Assembly: GCF_003614185.1 (NCBI RefSeq)
Contig: NZ_KZ987724.1
Coordinates: forward strand, 1,232,159-1,296,158
Origin: Paenibacillus aceti
Lineage (GTDB): Bacteria > Bacillota > Bacilli > Paenibacillales > Paenibacillaceae
Direction of reading: 5' to 3'
DNA: 64,000 bases
Below the pieces are notes generated by a model. That model worked only from the letters and a program-made list of their open reading frames with translations. It was not told the origin of the DNA and ran no database searches. Both the position numbers and the translations under genes were made by a program. The first letter of the stretch is position 1. Each line of letters starts with the position of its first letter. Below are positions 9,077 through 16,902 of this stretch, piece after piece.

Positions 9077-9137
9077 AAGTTGATCTATAACATGCATGGA
9101 AAGTTTAATTGAACTTATAAGTTTAGAGTAGTAATAT
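9077..9137. promoter_or_regulatory. Divergent operator/promoter region between XRE and TPR genes
   Basis: Four AAGTT/AACTT half-sites occur at 9077-9081, 9101-9105, 9112-9116 and 9119-9123. The last two make a perfect 12-bp palindrome AACTTATAAGTT (9112-9123). A plus-strand promoter TTGAAC (9109-9114), 17-bp spacer, TAATAT (9132-9137) is overlapped at its -35 by this palindrome, a typical repressor layout. A weaker minus-strand promoter (TTCAAT, 18 bp, TATAGA) is also readable. Confidence 0.55.
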
Positions 9138-9216
9138 ATAGGTAATTGTGTTTATAAATTATCTTTTTCCCTAAATTATTGAATCTATGTTCGGCAATTT
9201 CAAAGGAGATTATTCG

Positions 9217-10317
9217 ATGATGGCTGAGCGCGGAGACTCATCCAAGCAGGAACAGGATTTGTTACAGAAGCAGCTGTTTCAGAAGGCGGAGTCCTTTTTT
9301 GCAAACGGCATGTGGAGTCCTGCAACCGAATTGTATGAGGAAATTATCGAAATGAATAATGAGCGTGATGTTTCGGATGAGCAGCTGATGAGCTATTTCC
9401 GGATGTTTTATATAAGTTGTCAGATAGAGCCTGGCAATACGGAGGAGCTGCTGCGCTTCATTCCTTTTCGGCATCGGCTTGAAGATATTTACGTTCTGGA
9501 AGGGCTATATTTGCTGTCCCGAACTTATGCGATCCTCGACCGTTGGGAGGAGGCGCGGCAGTATTCCAGCGAGCTGCTGAAATGGCTCGAACCGCTATGC
9601 TCGAAGCGAGGCTGGAGCAGGTTCAGACGAAGACCTGCCTATAAGCGCTCTCCAGCAGCTTATTATGGGCGAGGGCTGCTGATTATCGCGGAATCCTATA
9701 AAAATGAAGAGTTATACGCTGATGCGCGGGAGTGGCTGGAACGTTGTACCGGATTGACTGAACGATTTGGTGCGAACTCGGACAAGGTGGAGGCTCAGCA
9801 CTATGTACTGCTTGCCAGGATGAGGGTGCTGGCGCTGGATATTGCAACAGGGGATCTGTCGCAAATGCCGCAGCTTGCCGCGCTGATGGGTGAATACCCG
9901 CAGTTAACTCTCGACGGATTAAGCGGCGCATTGCAGGCGGCGAACAAATACGGCTTCCCATTAGAGGATGACTTGGAGCAGGGGCTACAGCTATTCACGG
10001 ATTCCAACCCGTCCTTTATGCTATACGATTGGGGCCAACACACGCTCCGCTGCCAATACGGCCGGTTCTATTATCAATGTGCTGCCTACTGGCTGAGGAG
10101 GGGAGAATTGCAGAGGGGGGCTGAGGAATTACTGCGCAGCTTGAAGATCAGCTTGCATTTGCGTAATCAGTATCTGATGCTGCAATGCCTGTCCCTGTAT
10201 GAGAAGCATCATGCCAGCTTGCCGGATATGCTCGGAGACGAGATCAGAAGGCTCTGCCAATCGAGAGCTAATAAAGAGAATAAGCTGCGCTTTCCCTGGC
10301 GACAGATGCTGCTATGA
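9217..10317 (+). CDS. TPR-type helical repeat protein
   Basis: 366 residues from ATG 9217, which follows AAAGGAG at 9202-9208. An upstream ATG at 9187 has no ribosome site. The protein is entirely helical, with TPR-like units visible (QKAESFFANGMWSPATELYE, YYGRGLLIIAESYKNEELYA, QCAAYWLRRGELQRGAEELL). It has no helix-turn-helix, no signal peptide and no membrane segment. Its architecture resembles the sensor part of HTH-TPR regulators or Rap-like proteins, but the DNA-binding part is absent here and sits instead in the divergent XRE gene. No small peptide pheromone gene follows. Function is not known. A role as partner or modulator of the adjacent XRE protein is an inference from position. Confidence 0.72.
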   Translation: MMAERGDSSKQEQDLLQKQLFQKAESFFANGMWSPATELYEEIIEMNNERDVSDEQLMSYFRMFYISCQIEPGNTEELLRFIPFRHRLEDIYVLEGLYLLSRTYAILDRWEEARQYSSELLKWLEPLCSKRGWSRFRRRPAYKRSPAAYYGRGLLIIAESYKNEELYADAREWLERCTGLTERFGANSDKVEAQHYVLLARMRVLALDIATGDLSQMPQLAALMGEYPQLTLDGLSGALQAANKYGFPLEDDLEQGLQLFTDSNPSFMLYDWGQHTLRCQYGRFYYQCAAYWLRRGELQRGAEELLRSLKISLHLRNQYLMLQCLSLYEKHHASLPDMLGDEIRRLCQSRANKENKLRFPWRQMLL

Positions 10318-10337
10318 TGGAAGGAGACGAATAAGAG

Positions 10338-10368
10338 TTGACCTTCACGTTACGTAAAGGTGTAGAGT
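10338..10368 (+). promoter_or_regulatory. MerR-type promoter with 19-bp spacer and operator dyad
   Basis: TTGACC (10338-10343) and TAGAGT (10363-10368) are separated by 19 bp, the stretched spacing typical of promoters activated by MerR proteins. The spacer region holds an inverted repeat, ACCTTCACGT (10341-10350) against ACGTAAAGGT (10352-10361), with 9 of 10 positions matching. It lies directly upstream of the MerR/TipAS gene, so autoregulation is likely. Confidence 0.8.
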
Positions 10369-10390
10369 GAAGCTGTCAGGAGGGGAGCCT

Positions 10391-11146
10391 ATGGAATATA
10401 CCATACAGAAGCTGGGCCAGTTGGCTGGGATCAGTACGAGGACCCTGCGTTATTACGATGAAATCGGGCTTCTTAAGCCGGCCAGAATGAACTCGTCGGG
10501 GTATCGGATTTACGGAGCAGCCCAGGTGGATCAATTGCAGCAAATTATGTTTTATCGAGAGCTTGGCTTCTCCTTGGAGCGGATCAGACAGGTGATCACA
10601 GACCCGTCCTTCGACCGGATCGTCGCGCTGAAGCAGCATCGCAGGCAACTCCTTGACCGCAGACAGCAGCTCGATCTGCTGATTGCGAATGTAGATTATA
10701 CGATTGCAGAAGCGGAAGGGAGATTACGCATGACAGATTCAGAGAAGTTCACAGGGTTCAAGCAACAGTTAATCACAGAGAATGAACAGAAGTACGGAGC
10801 TGAGATACGTAAGAAATACGGAGATCAGACCATTGATCAGGCGAATAGCAAGCTGATGAATATGACACAGGAGCAATATGACCGGGTGAAGGCGCTGGAG
10901 GATGAGGTGATATCTACGCTGCTGGAAGCCTACCAGACGGGGGACCCCTCGAGCGAGTTAGCGCAGCGGGCCGCAGATCTGCATAAGCAGTGGCTGACCT
11001 GTTACTGGGATAGCTATAGTAAGGAAGCCCATGCCGGTGTGGCGCAAATGTATGTAGCGGACGAGCGGTTCCGTGCCTATTATGACCAGCATCAGCCGGG
11101 CCTGGCCCAATTTCTGCGCGATGCTATTGATGTGTATGTATCTTAA
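10391..11146 (+). CDS. MerR-family regulator with TipAS antibiotic-recognition domain
   Basis: 251 residues from ATG 10391, with AGGAGGGG at 10378-10385. The N-terminal 70 residues are a MerR winged helix (YTIQKLGQLAGISTRTLRYY, then DEIGLLKPARMNSSGYRIYG), followed by a coiled-coil dimerisation helix (about 75-115). A TipAS-type helical domain follows (about 125-250, ending YDQHQPGLAQFLRDAIDVYV). In Streptomyces TipA and Bacillus Mta-like proteins this domain binds drug-like ligands and triggers transcription. The gene carries its own 19-bp-spaced promoter with a dyad. No adjacent efflux gene is seen, so the regulon target lies elsewhere or is the gene itself. Confidence 0.9.
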   Translation: MEYTIQKLGQLAGISTRTLRYYDEIGLLKPARMNSSGYRIYGAAQVDQLQQIMFYRELGFSLERIRQVITDPSFDRIVALKQHRRQLLDRRQQLDLLIANVDYTIAEAEGRLRMTDSEKFTGFKQQLITENEQKYGAEIRKKYGDQTIDQANSKLMNMTQEQYDRVKALEDEVISTLLEAYQTGDPSSELAQRAADLHKQWLTCYWDSYSKEAHAGVAQMYVADERFRAYYDQHQPGLAQFLRDAIDVYVS

Positions 11147-11284
11147 GTCCCGACATCCCCGCACGGTACGTTGATTGAATGTGAATGAACAATATATGAC
11201 AAGATGACTTCCATATTGTCCGCCTCAAGATAAGTAGGGTATGATGATGAGAGTTAACATAATCCTTGATCGAGGTGGAAAGTA

Positions 11285-12676
11285 TTGAAAACTGTTGCAG
11301 TAATCGGTGGAGGAATTACAGGTCTATCCACAGCTTATTATTTGCACAAAATCATTCAGGAACGAAAGCTCGATGCTAACATCGTGCTGATCGAAGCGGA
11401 CGAGCGGCTGGGCGGGAAGATTCATACCGTGAAGCGGGATGGCTTCATCATGGAGGTTGGAGCGGATTCCCTGGTCGCTCGCAAGCGCAATATCGACCCG
11501 CTGATTGACGAACTGGGGCTGCGGGATCAGGTGGTCTACAATGCAACCGGGAAATCGTATCTACATACGGATGGCAAGCTTAAACTGATTCCCGAGGAAG
11601 CTGTATTCGGCATCCCGCTCAGTTTACAGGCGCTGGCAGAGAGTGAGCTTGTCTCGGCAGAGGGCAAGGTAGAGGCGCTGAAGGATTTCTATACGACGAA
11701 TGAGACATTCACGAAGAATGATTCGATCGGTCTGTTCCTGGAAGCCTTCCTGGGCAAGGAGTTGGTCGAGAAGCAGATCGCCCCGGTATTATCAGGGGTC
11801 TATTCTGGCAAGCTGACTGAACTAACGATTGCTTCAACACTACCTTACCTGCTGGATTACAAAAATCAATACGGCAGTATCATGAAGGGTCTCGCTGAGA
11901 ACCGTCAGGTCTTCAAGTCGCAAGGGGAGCGGAAATTTCTATCCTTCGAGGGCGGCACCTCGACATTGGTTGAGCAGATCGAGCGGGCGTTGCCTGATAT
12001 CGAGTGGATCAAAGGCTGCAAGGTAAGCCGCGTGGAGAGAAGCGAACAGCAGTATACGCTGGAGCTTGAAGATGGGCGCAGCCTAACGGCCGATAGCGTA
12101 ATCCTGAGCGTACCGCATCAAGCCGCACAATCCATGCTGCAGGATGAGCGTCTGAATGCTGACTTCGGCCAGCTTCTGGGCAGCTCTCTGATCAGTGTAT
12201 ATATGGCTTTTGAGGTTAGTGATGAATTCTTGCCGGAGAATGGAACCGGCTTTATCGTAGCGGATAGCAGCGACTTGAAATGCCAGGCTTCGACCTGGAC
12301 CAGTCGCAAGTGGACTCATACATCAAGGAATCATCAATTGCTGGTACGTCTGTTCTATAAGAGCTCTGGCCCACATTATGAGCGGCTGCGGAGCTTATCC
12401 GAGCAGGAAATGCTGCAGGAAGCCATGCTGGATCTGAAGCAGAGCATCGGTGATCTGCCCGAGCCGCAAGCCTATGAAATTACCAATTGGGTGAATGCGA
12501 TGCCGAACTATCATTTACAGCATCATGAGATCGTTCAATCGCTGGAGCGCAAGATCGCCGAGCAATACCCAGGCCTCTACCTGGCGGGCTGCTCCTATTA
12601 CGGCGTAGGCATCGCCGACTGTATCGCCAATGGCGAAGCCACTGCGGCGAAGGCGGCTGAGATGCTGGGCGAGTAG
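11285..12676 (+). CDS. hemY: Coproporphyrinogen III / protoporphyrinogen oxidase
   Basis: 463 residues from TTG 11285, with GAGGTGG about 8 nt upstream. The N-terminus is an FAD-binding Rossmann fold (VIGGGITGLSTAYYL), followed by the LGGKIHTVKRDGF segment of the flavin amine oxidase superfamily. The C-terminus has the second FAD-contact motif (YLAGCSYYGVGIADCIANG). Length and motifs fit the Gram-positive HemY/CgoX enzyme, which oxidises coproporphyrinogen III to coproporphyrin III in the coproporphyrin-dependent haem pathway. Other haem genes are not in this window. The gene appears monocistronic. Confidence 0.93.
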   Translation: MKTVAVIGGGITGLSTAYYLHKIIQERKLDANIVLIEADERLGGKIHTVKRDGFIMEVGADSLVARKRNIDPLIDELGLRDQVVYNATGKSYLHTDGKLKLIPEEAVFGIPLSLQALAESELVSAEGKVEALKDFYTTNETFTKNDSIGLFLEAFLGKELVEKQIAPVLSGVYSGKLTELTIASTLPYLLDYKNQYGSIMKGLAENRQVFKSQGERKFLSFEGGTSTLVEQIERALPDIEWIKGCKVSRVERSEQQYTLELEDGRSLTADSVILSVPHQAAQSMLQDERLNADFGQLLGSSLISVYMAFEVSDEFLPENGTGFIVADSSDLKCQASTWTSRKWTHTSRNHQLLVRLFYKSSGPHYERLRSLSEQEMLQEAMLDLKQSIGDLPEPQAYEITNWVNAMPNYHLQHHEIVQSLERKIAEQYPGLYLAGCSYYGVGIADCIANGEATAAKAAEMLGE

Positions 12677-13099
12677 CAGGCTAGTGTTAAAGCCCGGGGG
12701 ATCCGATGGCGGATGAAGTCACTTGATGAAGTCTCCTGATGAGTGGATGGGCGGCCGGGGGATAGGTGAATCTGTTAGCTAGTAGACGGATCGTCGAAGG
12801 CTTGATAATTGCGTTTGCTAGTAGATAGAGGGGCTAGTAACTGGATGGCTAGATGGCTGGATGATGGCGGGCGGATCATAAGTTGGCGGTGAGCGCTTCC
12901 GTTTCTGGGGAATAAAGTAACTTTAATGTTGTGCTTCACGCAAATACCTGCAAAAGTGCAGGCTTTTGTTGAGCGTTCCGCTTGAAGTAACTATAGCAGT
13001 CCGCCATTATGCCCTAAACGATTAGCTGACGTGACTTCGGTAGACATAATTTCCGACGGCCTGAGCTTTTAACCCAATGAATTATTTGTACGTCGGGTA
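12677..13099. other. Gene-free stretch with decayed short repeats
   Basis: No credible reading frame is present. Between 12711 and 12900 there are imperfect direct repeats (TGATGAAGTC occurs twice, CTAGTAG-type words recur, and a run of GGATGGCTAGATGGCTGGATG-like words ends near 12875). One CCTGCA-type palindrome relic lies at 12942-12967. The rest shows no recognised signal. Confidence 0.5.
12942..12967. repeat. Solitary CCTGCA/TGCAGG palindrome
   Basis: The 26-bp imperfect inverted repeat AAATACCTGC-AAAAGT-GCAGGCTTTT has the same core as the four-palindrome elements at 20901, 37247 and 57642. No partner palindromes are found at the expected 50-60 bp offsets, so it is probably a relic. Confidence 0.6.
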
Positions 13100-13128
13100 T
13101 TGACTATCGCTCAGGTCCATGATAAAGT
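13100..13128 (+). promoter_or_regulatory. Promoter of the proS T-box leader
   Basis: TTGACT (13100-13105), 17-bp spacer, TAAAGT (13123-13128). Transcription would begin near 13135, exactly where the T-box leader begins. Confidence 0.65.
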
Positions 13129-13134
13129 TTCACA

Positions 13135-13380
13135 AAAGCGATGACCAAGACAAGTGTTCCAAGGATCGCGGTGCAGAGAGAGAATCCCGTAGGCTGAGAG
13201 GATTCTTCCGGCGTGGGGATGCTTTCCGACTTGGGAGCTGTAGCGGGATAACCGTTACCGGTCATTCGGCCGTTATTCGAACTGAGGACGATCATGCGTA
13301 AGGCGTAGGTAGGCTGGGCATTATCGTCGAAATAGGGTGGTAACACGACACATTCGTCCCTAACGAGTGTGTCTTTTTTT
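13135..13380 (+). promoter_or_regulatory. T-box leader, proline specifier, controlling proS
   Basis: The leader opens with the GCGATGACCAAGAC kink-turn region of stem I. It then has the CAGAGAGAGAA...GGCTGAGAGG conserved stretch and the specifier segment CCGACTTGGGAG, with codon CCG (Pro) at 13226-13228. The T-box antiterminator sequence AGGGTGGTAACACG lies at 13334-13347. A competing terminator follows: GACACATTCG (13347-13356) pairs with CGAGTGTGTC (13364-13373) and runs into TTTTTTT. In this mechanism uncharged tRNA-Pro pairs with CCG and with the TGG of the antiterminator to let transcription proceed into proS. Confidence 0.93.
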
Positions 13381-13403
13381 ATTTTTAGAAGGAGAGTGTT
13401 GAC

Positions 13404-15128
13404 ATGCGACAGAGCACATTACTATTGAATACGTTACGGGAATCCCCAGCAGAAGCGGATGTAATAAGTCATGAACTGCTGCTGCGAGGCGGATATATCA
13501 GGCAGCTGGCTGCCGGAATTTATACATATTTGCCCTTGGGCAGACGGGTGCTGCGTAAGCTCGAACAGATCATTCATGAGGAAATGGAGCGGGCCGGGGC
13601 CCAGGAAATTCTGATGCCAGCGCTGCAGCCGGCGGATCTGTGGAAGGAGTCCGGACGCTATCAGGTGTACGGCCCTGAGCTGATGCGTCTATCAGACCGT
13701 CATGAGCGGGAATTCGTGCTCGGGCCAACCCATGAGGAAGTGATAACGGCGTTGGTGCGGGATGAGATTAAGTCTTACCGGAAGCTGCCGGTCATTTTAT
13801 ACCAGATTCAGACGAAATTCAGAGATGAGCGGCGTCCCAGATTCGGACTGCTGCGCGGTCGGGAATTTGTGATGAAGGATGCCTATTCTTTTGATTCCGA
13901 CTGGGCGGGGCTCGATCACTCTTACCGGACAATGTATGCAGCTTATGAACGAATCTTCCAACGGCTGGAGCTTCAATACAGGGCTGTCGAGGCGGATGCC
14001 GGGGCGATCGGTGGGGAAGGGGAGACCCATGAATTTATGGCGCTGGCCGACATAGGCGAAGATATCATTGCGGCTTGTACCTGCTGTGATTATGCAGCAA
14101 ATCTAGAGACGGCGACCGCCAGGACTGGGGGCCATTCAGACCTTAACTCGTTCACAGCAGCCGTGGCAGCACGGGAGAGAATCCATACGCCAGGAATCCG
14201 TACCATCGATGAGCTCGCCACTCACCTTCAGGTGGAAGCACGGCAGATCATCAAGACCCTCGTCTATGAGGCGGATCAGCAGATCGTCGCGGTATTGGTC
14301 AGAGGGGACCACCAGGTGAACGAGCTTAAGCTGCAAAAATATTTACAAGCCGAGCAGCTGGAAATTGTCGAGGCGGATGCGTTGCAGAGGCGGGGACTGG
14401 CACCAGCAGGCTCAATCGGCCCCTGTGGTTTGAATATACCTGTGCTTGTGGACTACGAGGTATCCCAAATGAGGGAAGGGATCGCCGGCGCCAATGTGGC
14501 GGATTATCACGAAATCCATGTTCGGCCGGGACGTGACTTCGCGCTTGAGCGGGTCGGGGATTTCCGCAATGTCGTTGAGGGAGATTCATGTCCGCACTGC
14601 GAACAGGGCAAATTGATATTCTCGCGCGGGATTGAGATGGGGCATATTTTTAAGCTCGGTACTAAATACAGTGAGAAGCTGCAGGCTCATTATTTGAACA
14701 GCTCAGGTAAAACAGAGCCGATCATTATGGGCTGCTACGGGATCGGGATATCGAGGCTGCTATCGGTCATCGCTGAGCAAAATCATGATGAACGGGGAAT
14801 CATCTGGCCGATGTCTGTGGCACCATTTCAGGTTCATCTTATTCTTATATCCAGAAAGAATGAGGAACAGACCCGTGTCGCAGAGAGCCTATATGCGGAA
14901 TTTACGAAGCAGGGGATCGAGGTTCTGCTAGATGATCGGAATGAAAGCGCCGGCGTGAAATTCAAGGACTCCGAGCTGCTCGGGATTCCTCTGCGCATTA
15001 CGGTGGGCAAAAATGCCGGGCAGGGTGAAGTAGAGCTGACTATCCGCAAAACCGGGCAGAGTGACTCGGTCGCAGTCGAGACCATCGTTAATCAGGTAAA
15101 GCAGCATATCTCTAACGAAACACCATAA
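13404..15128 (+). CDS. proS: Prolyl-tRNA synthetase, bacterial type with editing domain
   Basis: 574 residues from ATG 13404, with AGAAGGAGAG upstream. It is a class II synthetase: motif 2 region FRDERRPRFGLLRGREF, TxE-type substrate loop THEEVITALV, motif 3 GCYGIGISRLL, and a C-terminal anticodon-binding domain (about 475-570, VHLILISRKNEEQ). The insertion between motifs 2 and 3 (about 220-400) is the YbaK-like editing domain that hydrolyses Ala-tRNA-Pro. Expression is set by the T-box leader just upstream. The last codons and stop overlap the first, degenerate palindrome of an intergenic repeat element. Confidence 0.97.
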   Translation: MRQSTLLLNTLRESPAEADVISHELLLRGGYIRQLAAGIYTYLPLGRRVLRKLEQIIHEEMERAGAQEILMPALQPADLWKESGRYQVYGPELMRLSDRHEREFVLGPTHEEVITALVRDEIKSYRKLPVILYQIQTKFRDERRPRFGLLRGREFVMKDAYSFDSDWAGLDHSYRTMYAAYERIFQRLELQYRAVEADAGAIGGEGETHEFMALADIGEDIIAACTCCDYAANLETATARTGGHSDLNSFTAAVAARERIHTPGIRTIDELATHLQVEARQIIKTLVYEADQQIVAVLVRGDHQVNELKLQKYLQAEQLEIVEADALQRRGLAPAGSIGPCGLNIPVLVDYEVSQMREGIAGANVADYHEIHVRPGRDFALERVGDFRNVVEGDSCPHCEQGKLIFSRGIEMGHIFKLGTKYSEKLQAHYLNSSGKTEPIIMGCYGIGISRLLSVIAEQNHDERGIIWPMSVAPFQVHLILISRKNEEQTRVAESLYAEFTKQGIEVLLDDRNESAGVKFKDSELLGIPLRITVGKNAGQGEVELTIRKTGQSDSVAVETIVNQVKQHISNETP

Positions 15129-15295
15129 CGCTATTTCTCCAAAAACAAGGCAAAATTCAATTTAAAGAAACTCCATTTCGTTATTGGCGCGAAATACACG
15201 CTTCTAGCCCCAAATAGACCTAAATAGCGATATCCCGTTTCGTTACAATTCGAAACTCCTCTTGTTGACGCGAATAACGATACCCAGTTTCGTTA
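15113..15295. repeat. Four-palindrome intergenic element, TAACGA/TCGTTA core
   Basis: Units share an 8-5-8 layout. They lie at 15163-15183 (TAAAGAAA/TTTCGTTA), 15225-15245 (TAGCGATA/TTTCGTTA) and 15275-15295 (TAACGATA/TTTCGTTA), with a degenerate one at 15113-15133. Centres are 50, 62 and 50 bp apart, the same spacing as the other elements of this family. The first unit overlaps the proS stop codon at 15126-15128. Confidence 0.6.
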
Positions 15296-15323
15296 CGATA
15301 TGGAGTAGGGCAAGCCAATCAAA

Positions 15324-15431
15324 AAACAGCTCCCGCCGTAATTGATAGTCCCTTTCTGTATAGAATAGAAGTGTTTTCTATTGTCTACTGGACAGGGGTG
15401 TTTCAATATCAATTCACAGCGAGAGCTGTTT
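15324..15431. repeat. 108-bp MITE-like element with long imperfect terminal inverted repeats
   Basis: The ends AAACAGCTCCCGCCGTAATT and the reverse complement of AATTCACAGCGAGAGCTGTTT match at about 19 of 21 positions allowing one gap. The interior also folds: TAGAATAGAA near 15361 pairs with TTCTATTGTCTA, and GTCCC pairs with GGGG. The whole element can form one long hairpin. Read on the minus strand it ends in GCTGTTTTTT, so it may have been adopted as the terminator of the aminopeptidase gene that ends 16 nt away. Confidence 0.55.
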
Positions 15432-15446
15432 GTATTTCAAAGTTGT

Positions 15447-16679
15447 TTAATTGGCCCAATTCCCTTGGCGGAATACGGGTTCAATCGTGCCGTCAGGCAA
15501 TTCGCCGTCGATATCGAGCTGGGTTGAGCCAACCATGAAGTCCACATGAGTCAGGCTCACATTGGCCCCGCGCTCCAGCAATTGCTCCTTGCTTAGCTTA
15601 GTGCCGCCTTCGATATTGACTGGATAGGCGCTGCCGAGTGCGAAGTGGCAGGAAGCATTCTCATCGACCCCGGTGTTGTAGAAGACCCGGTTCATCCGCG
15701 AAATCGGGGAATCATGCGGTACGAGCGCGACTTCTCCAAGATGAGTGGCACCCTCATCGGTTTCCAACAGCTTGGCGAGATGCTCGCGTCCGGATTTGGC
15801 GTCGAATTGCGTTACCTTGCCATTCTCAAACTGAAGCTCGATCCCTTCAATCAGCTGACCGTTCAAATTGAGTGGCAGTGTGCTGACTACCGTGCCGTTA
15901 ACACCTAGACGATGCGGCATGGTGTAGATCTCCTCCGTAGGCATATTAGCTACAAAATAAGTCCCCGCGCCATTGACATCCCCGCCGCCCAGCCATTGAT
16001 AGCCTTCTGGCAGCTTGACGCGCAGATCGGTGCCCGGAGCTCGGTAATGCAGGCTGCGGTAGCGCTTCTTATTCATATACTCCTGACGCTCTTTGAGCTG
16101 CTTGATATGCTCCTGCCAGGCCTGCACAGGATCGCCATCGCCGACCCGGTTCATTGCGAATACCGCTTCCCACATCGCCTCGATCCGCTGCTCCTCTGGC
16201 AGATCGGCGAATACCTTGTCGGCCCAGGCGCGGGTCGGCGCCTTGATCAGCGACCAGCTGATGATGTTGTTGCGAGTATATTGGCTGAATTTCTCACGAG
16301 CGATTGCCGCAGTTTTCACAGCGGTAGATACCTTGAAGCTGTCTACTCCACGCAGCAGCTCGGGATCGGGTACTTTAATATGTAACAGGGCGCCGCCGGC
16401 TTCTGCGAATTGCTCCATTTTGTCAGCCTCCCATTTCGGGTAGAAGCTGAAGGAATCCTCAGGGGCCTTCTCGTATCTGATCCGTGAGATCATCTCGTCG
16501 ATCCATTCCACCTGGACGAGCTTGGCTCCGGCTTCATAGGCTTTCCCGACAATCAGCCGGGTTAGATCCACAGTTTCGATAGGCGCTTGCACGATAAGAA
16601 GCTGGCCCGGCTGGATGTTAACCCCGACCTTGACGACCAGCTCCGCGTATTTTTCCAGTAATTGATTAAACTTTTCCAC
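15447..16679 (-). CDS. M29-family aminopeptidase (AmpS/PepS type)
   Basis: 410 residues from GTG 16679, with AAGGAGG about 7 nt upstream on the minus strand. It has the features of the thermophilic-type aminopeptidase family M29: the first metal-binding Glu in NMPTEEIYTMPHR, a second in HLGEVALV, His in ASCHFALGSAYP, and the His-Asp pair in SLTHVDFMVGS. Family members are cytoplasmic co-catalytic metallo-aminopeptidases releasing N-terminal residues from peptides. Length matches the family. It is convergent with proS and shares the intergenic space with two repeat elements. Confidence 0.93.
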   Translation of the reverse strand: MEKFNQLLEKYAELVVKVGVNIQPGQLLIVQAPIETVDLTRLIVGKAYEAGAKLVQVEWIDEMISRIRYEKAPEDSFSFYPKWEADKMEQFAEAGGALLHIKVPDPELLRGVDSFKVSTAVKTAAIAREKFSQYTRNNIISWSLIKAPTRAWADKVFADLPEEQRIEAMWEAVFAMNRVGDGDPVQAWQEHIKQLKERQEYMNKKRYRSLHYRAPGTDLRVKLPEGYQWLGGGDVNGAGTYFVANMPTEEIYTMPHRLGVNGTVVSTLPLNLNGQLIEGIELQFENGKVTQFDAKSGREHLAKLLETDEGATHLGEVALVPHDSPISRMNRVFYNTGVDENASCHFALGSAYPVNIEGGTKLSKEQLLERGANVSLTHVDFMVGSTQLDIDGELPDGTIEPVFRQGNWAN

Positions 16680-16807
16680 GACATATTCCTCCTTGATCCA
16701 AGATGCAATCCATCTTTATACCATCCAAACTCCATTATAACTCAATCGGCAGCAAGTGTTGGCGCGCTTTATCAATATTATTGATAGAATTCATAAGATC
16801 ATTCTAA

Positions 16808-16871
16808 TTGACCTGCTATCCAGGCTATGGTAATTTCAGTTTATATAATTCTTATATAAATACTCGGAATT
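16808..16871 (+). promoter_or_regulatory. Promoter and possible operator of cysJI
   Basis: TTGACC (16808-16813), 17-bp spacer, TAATTT (16831-16836). Downstream an inverted repeat AATTC (16847-16851) and GAATT (16867-16871) lies in the untranslated leader, a position compatible with repression by a cysteine regulator such as CymR. The regulator assignment is a guess. Confidence 0.45.
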
Positions 16872-16902
16872 TAAAATGTGCATGTTGGACGGGGGGAAAT
16901 GA

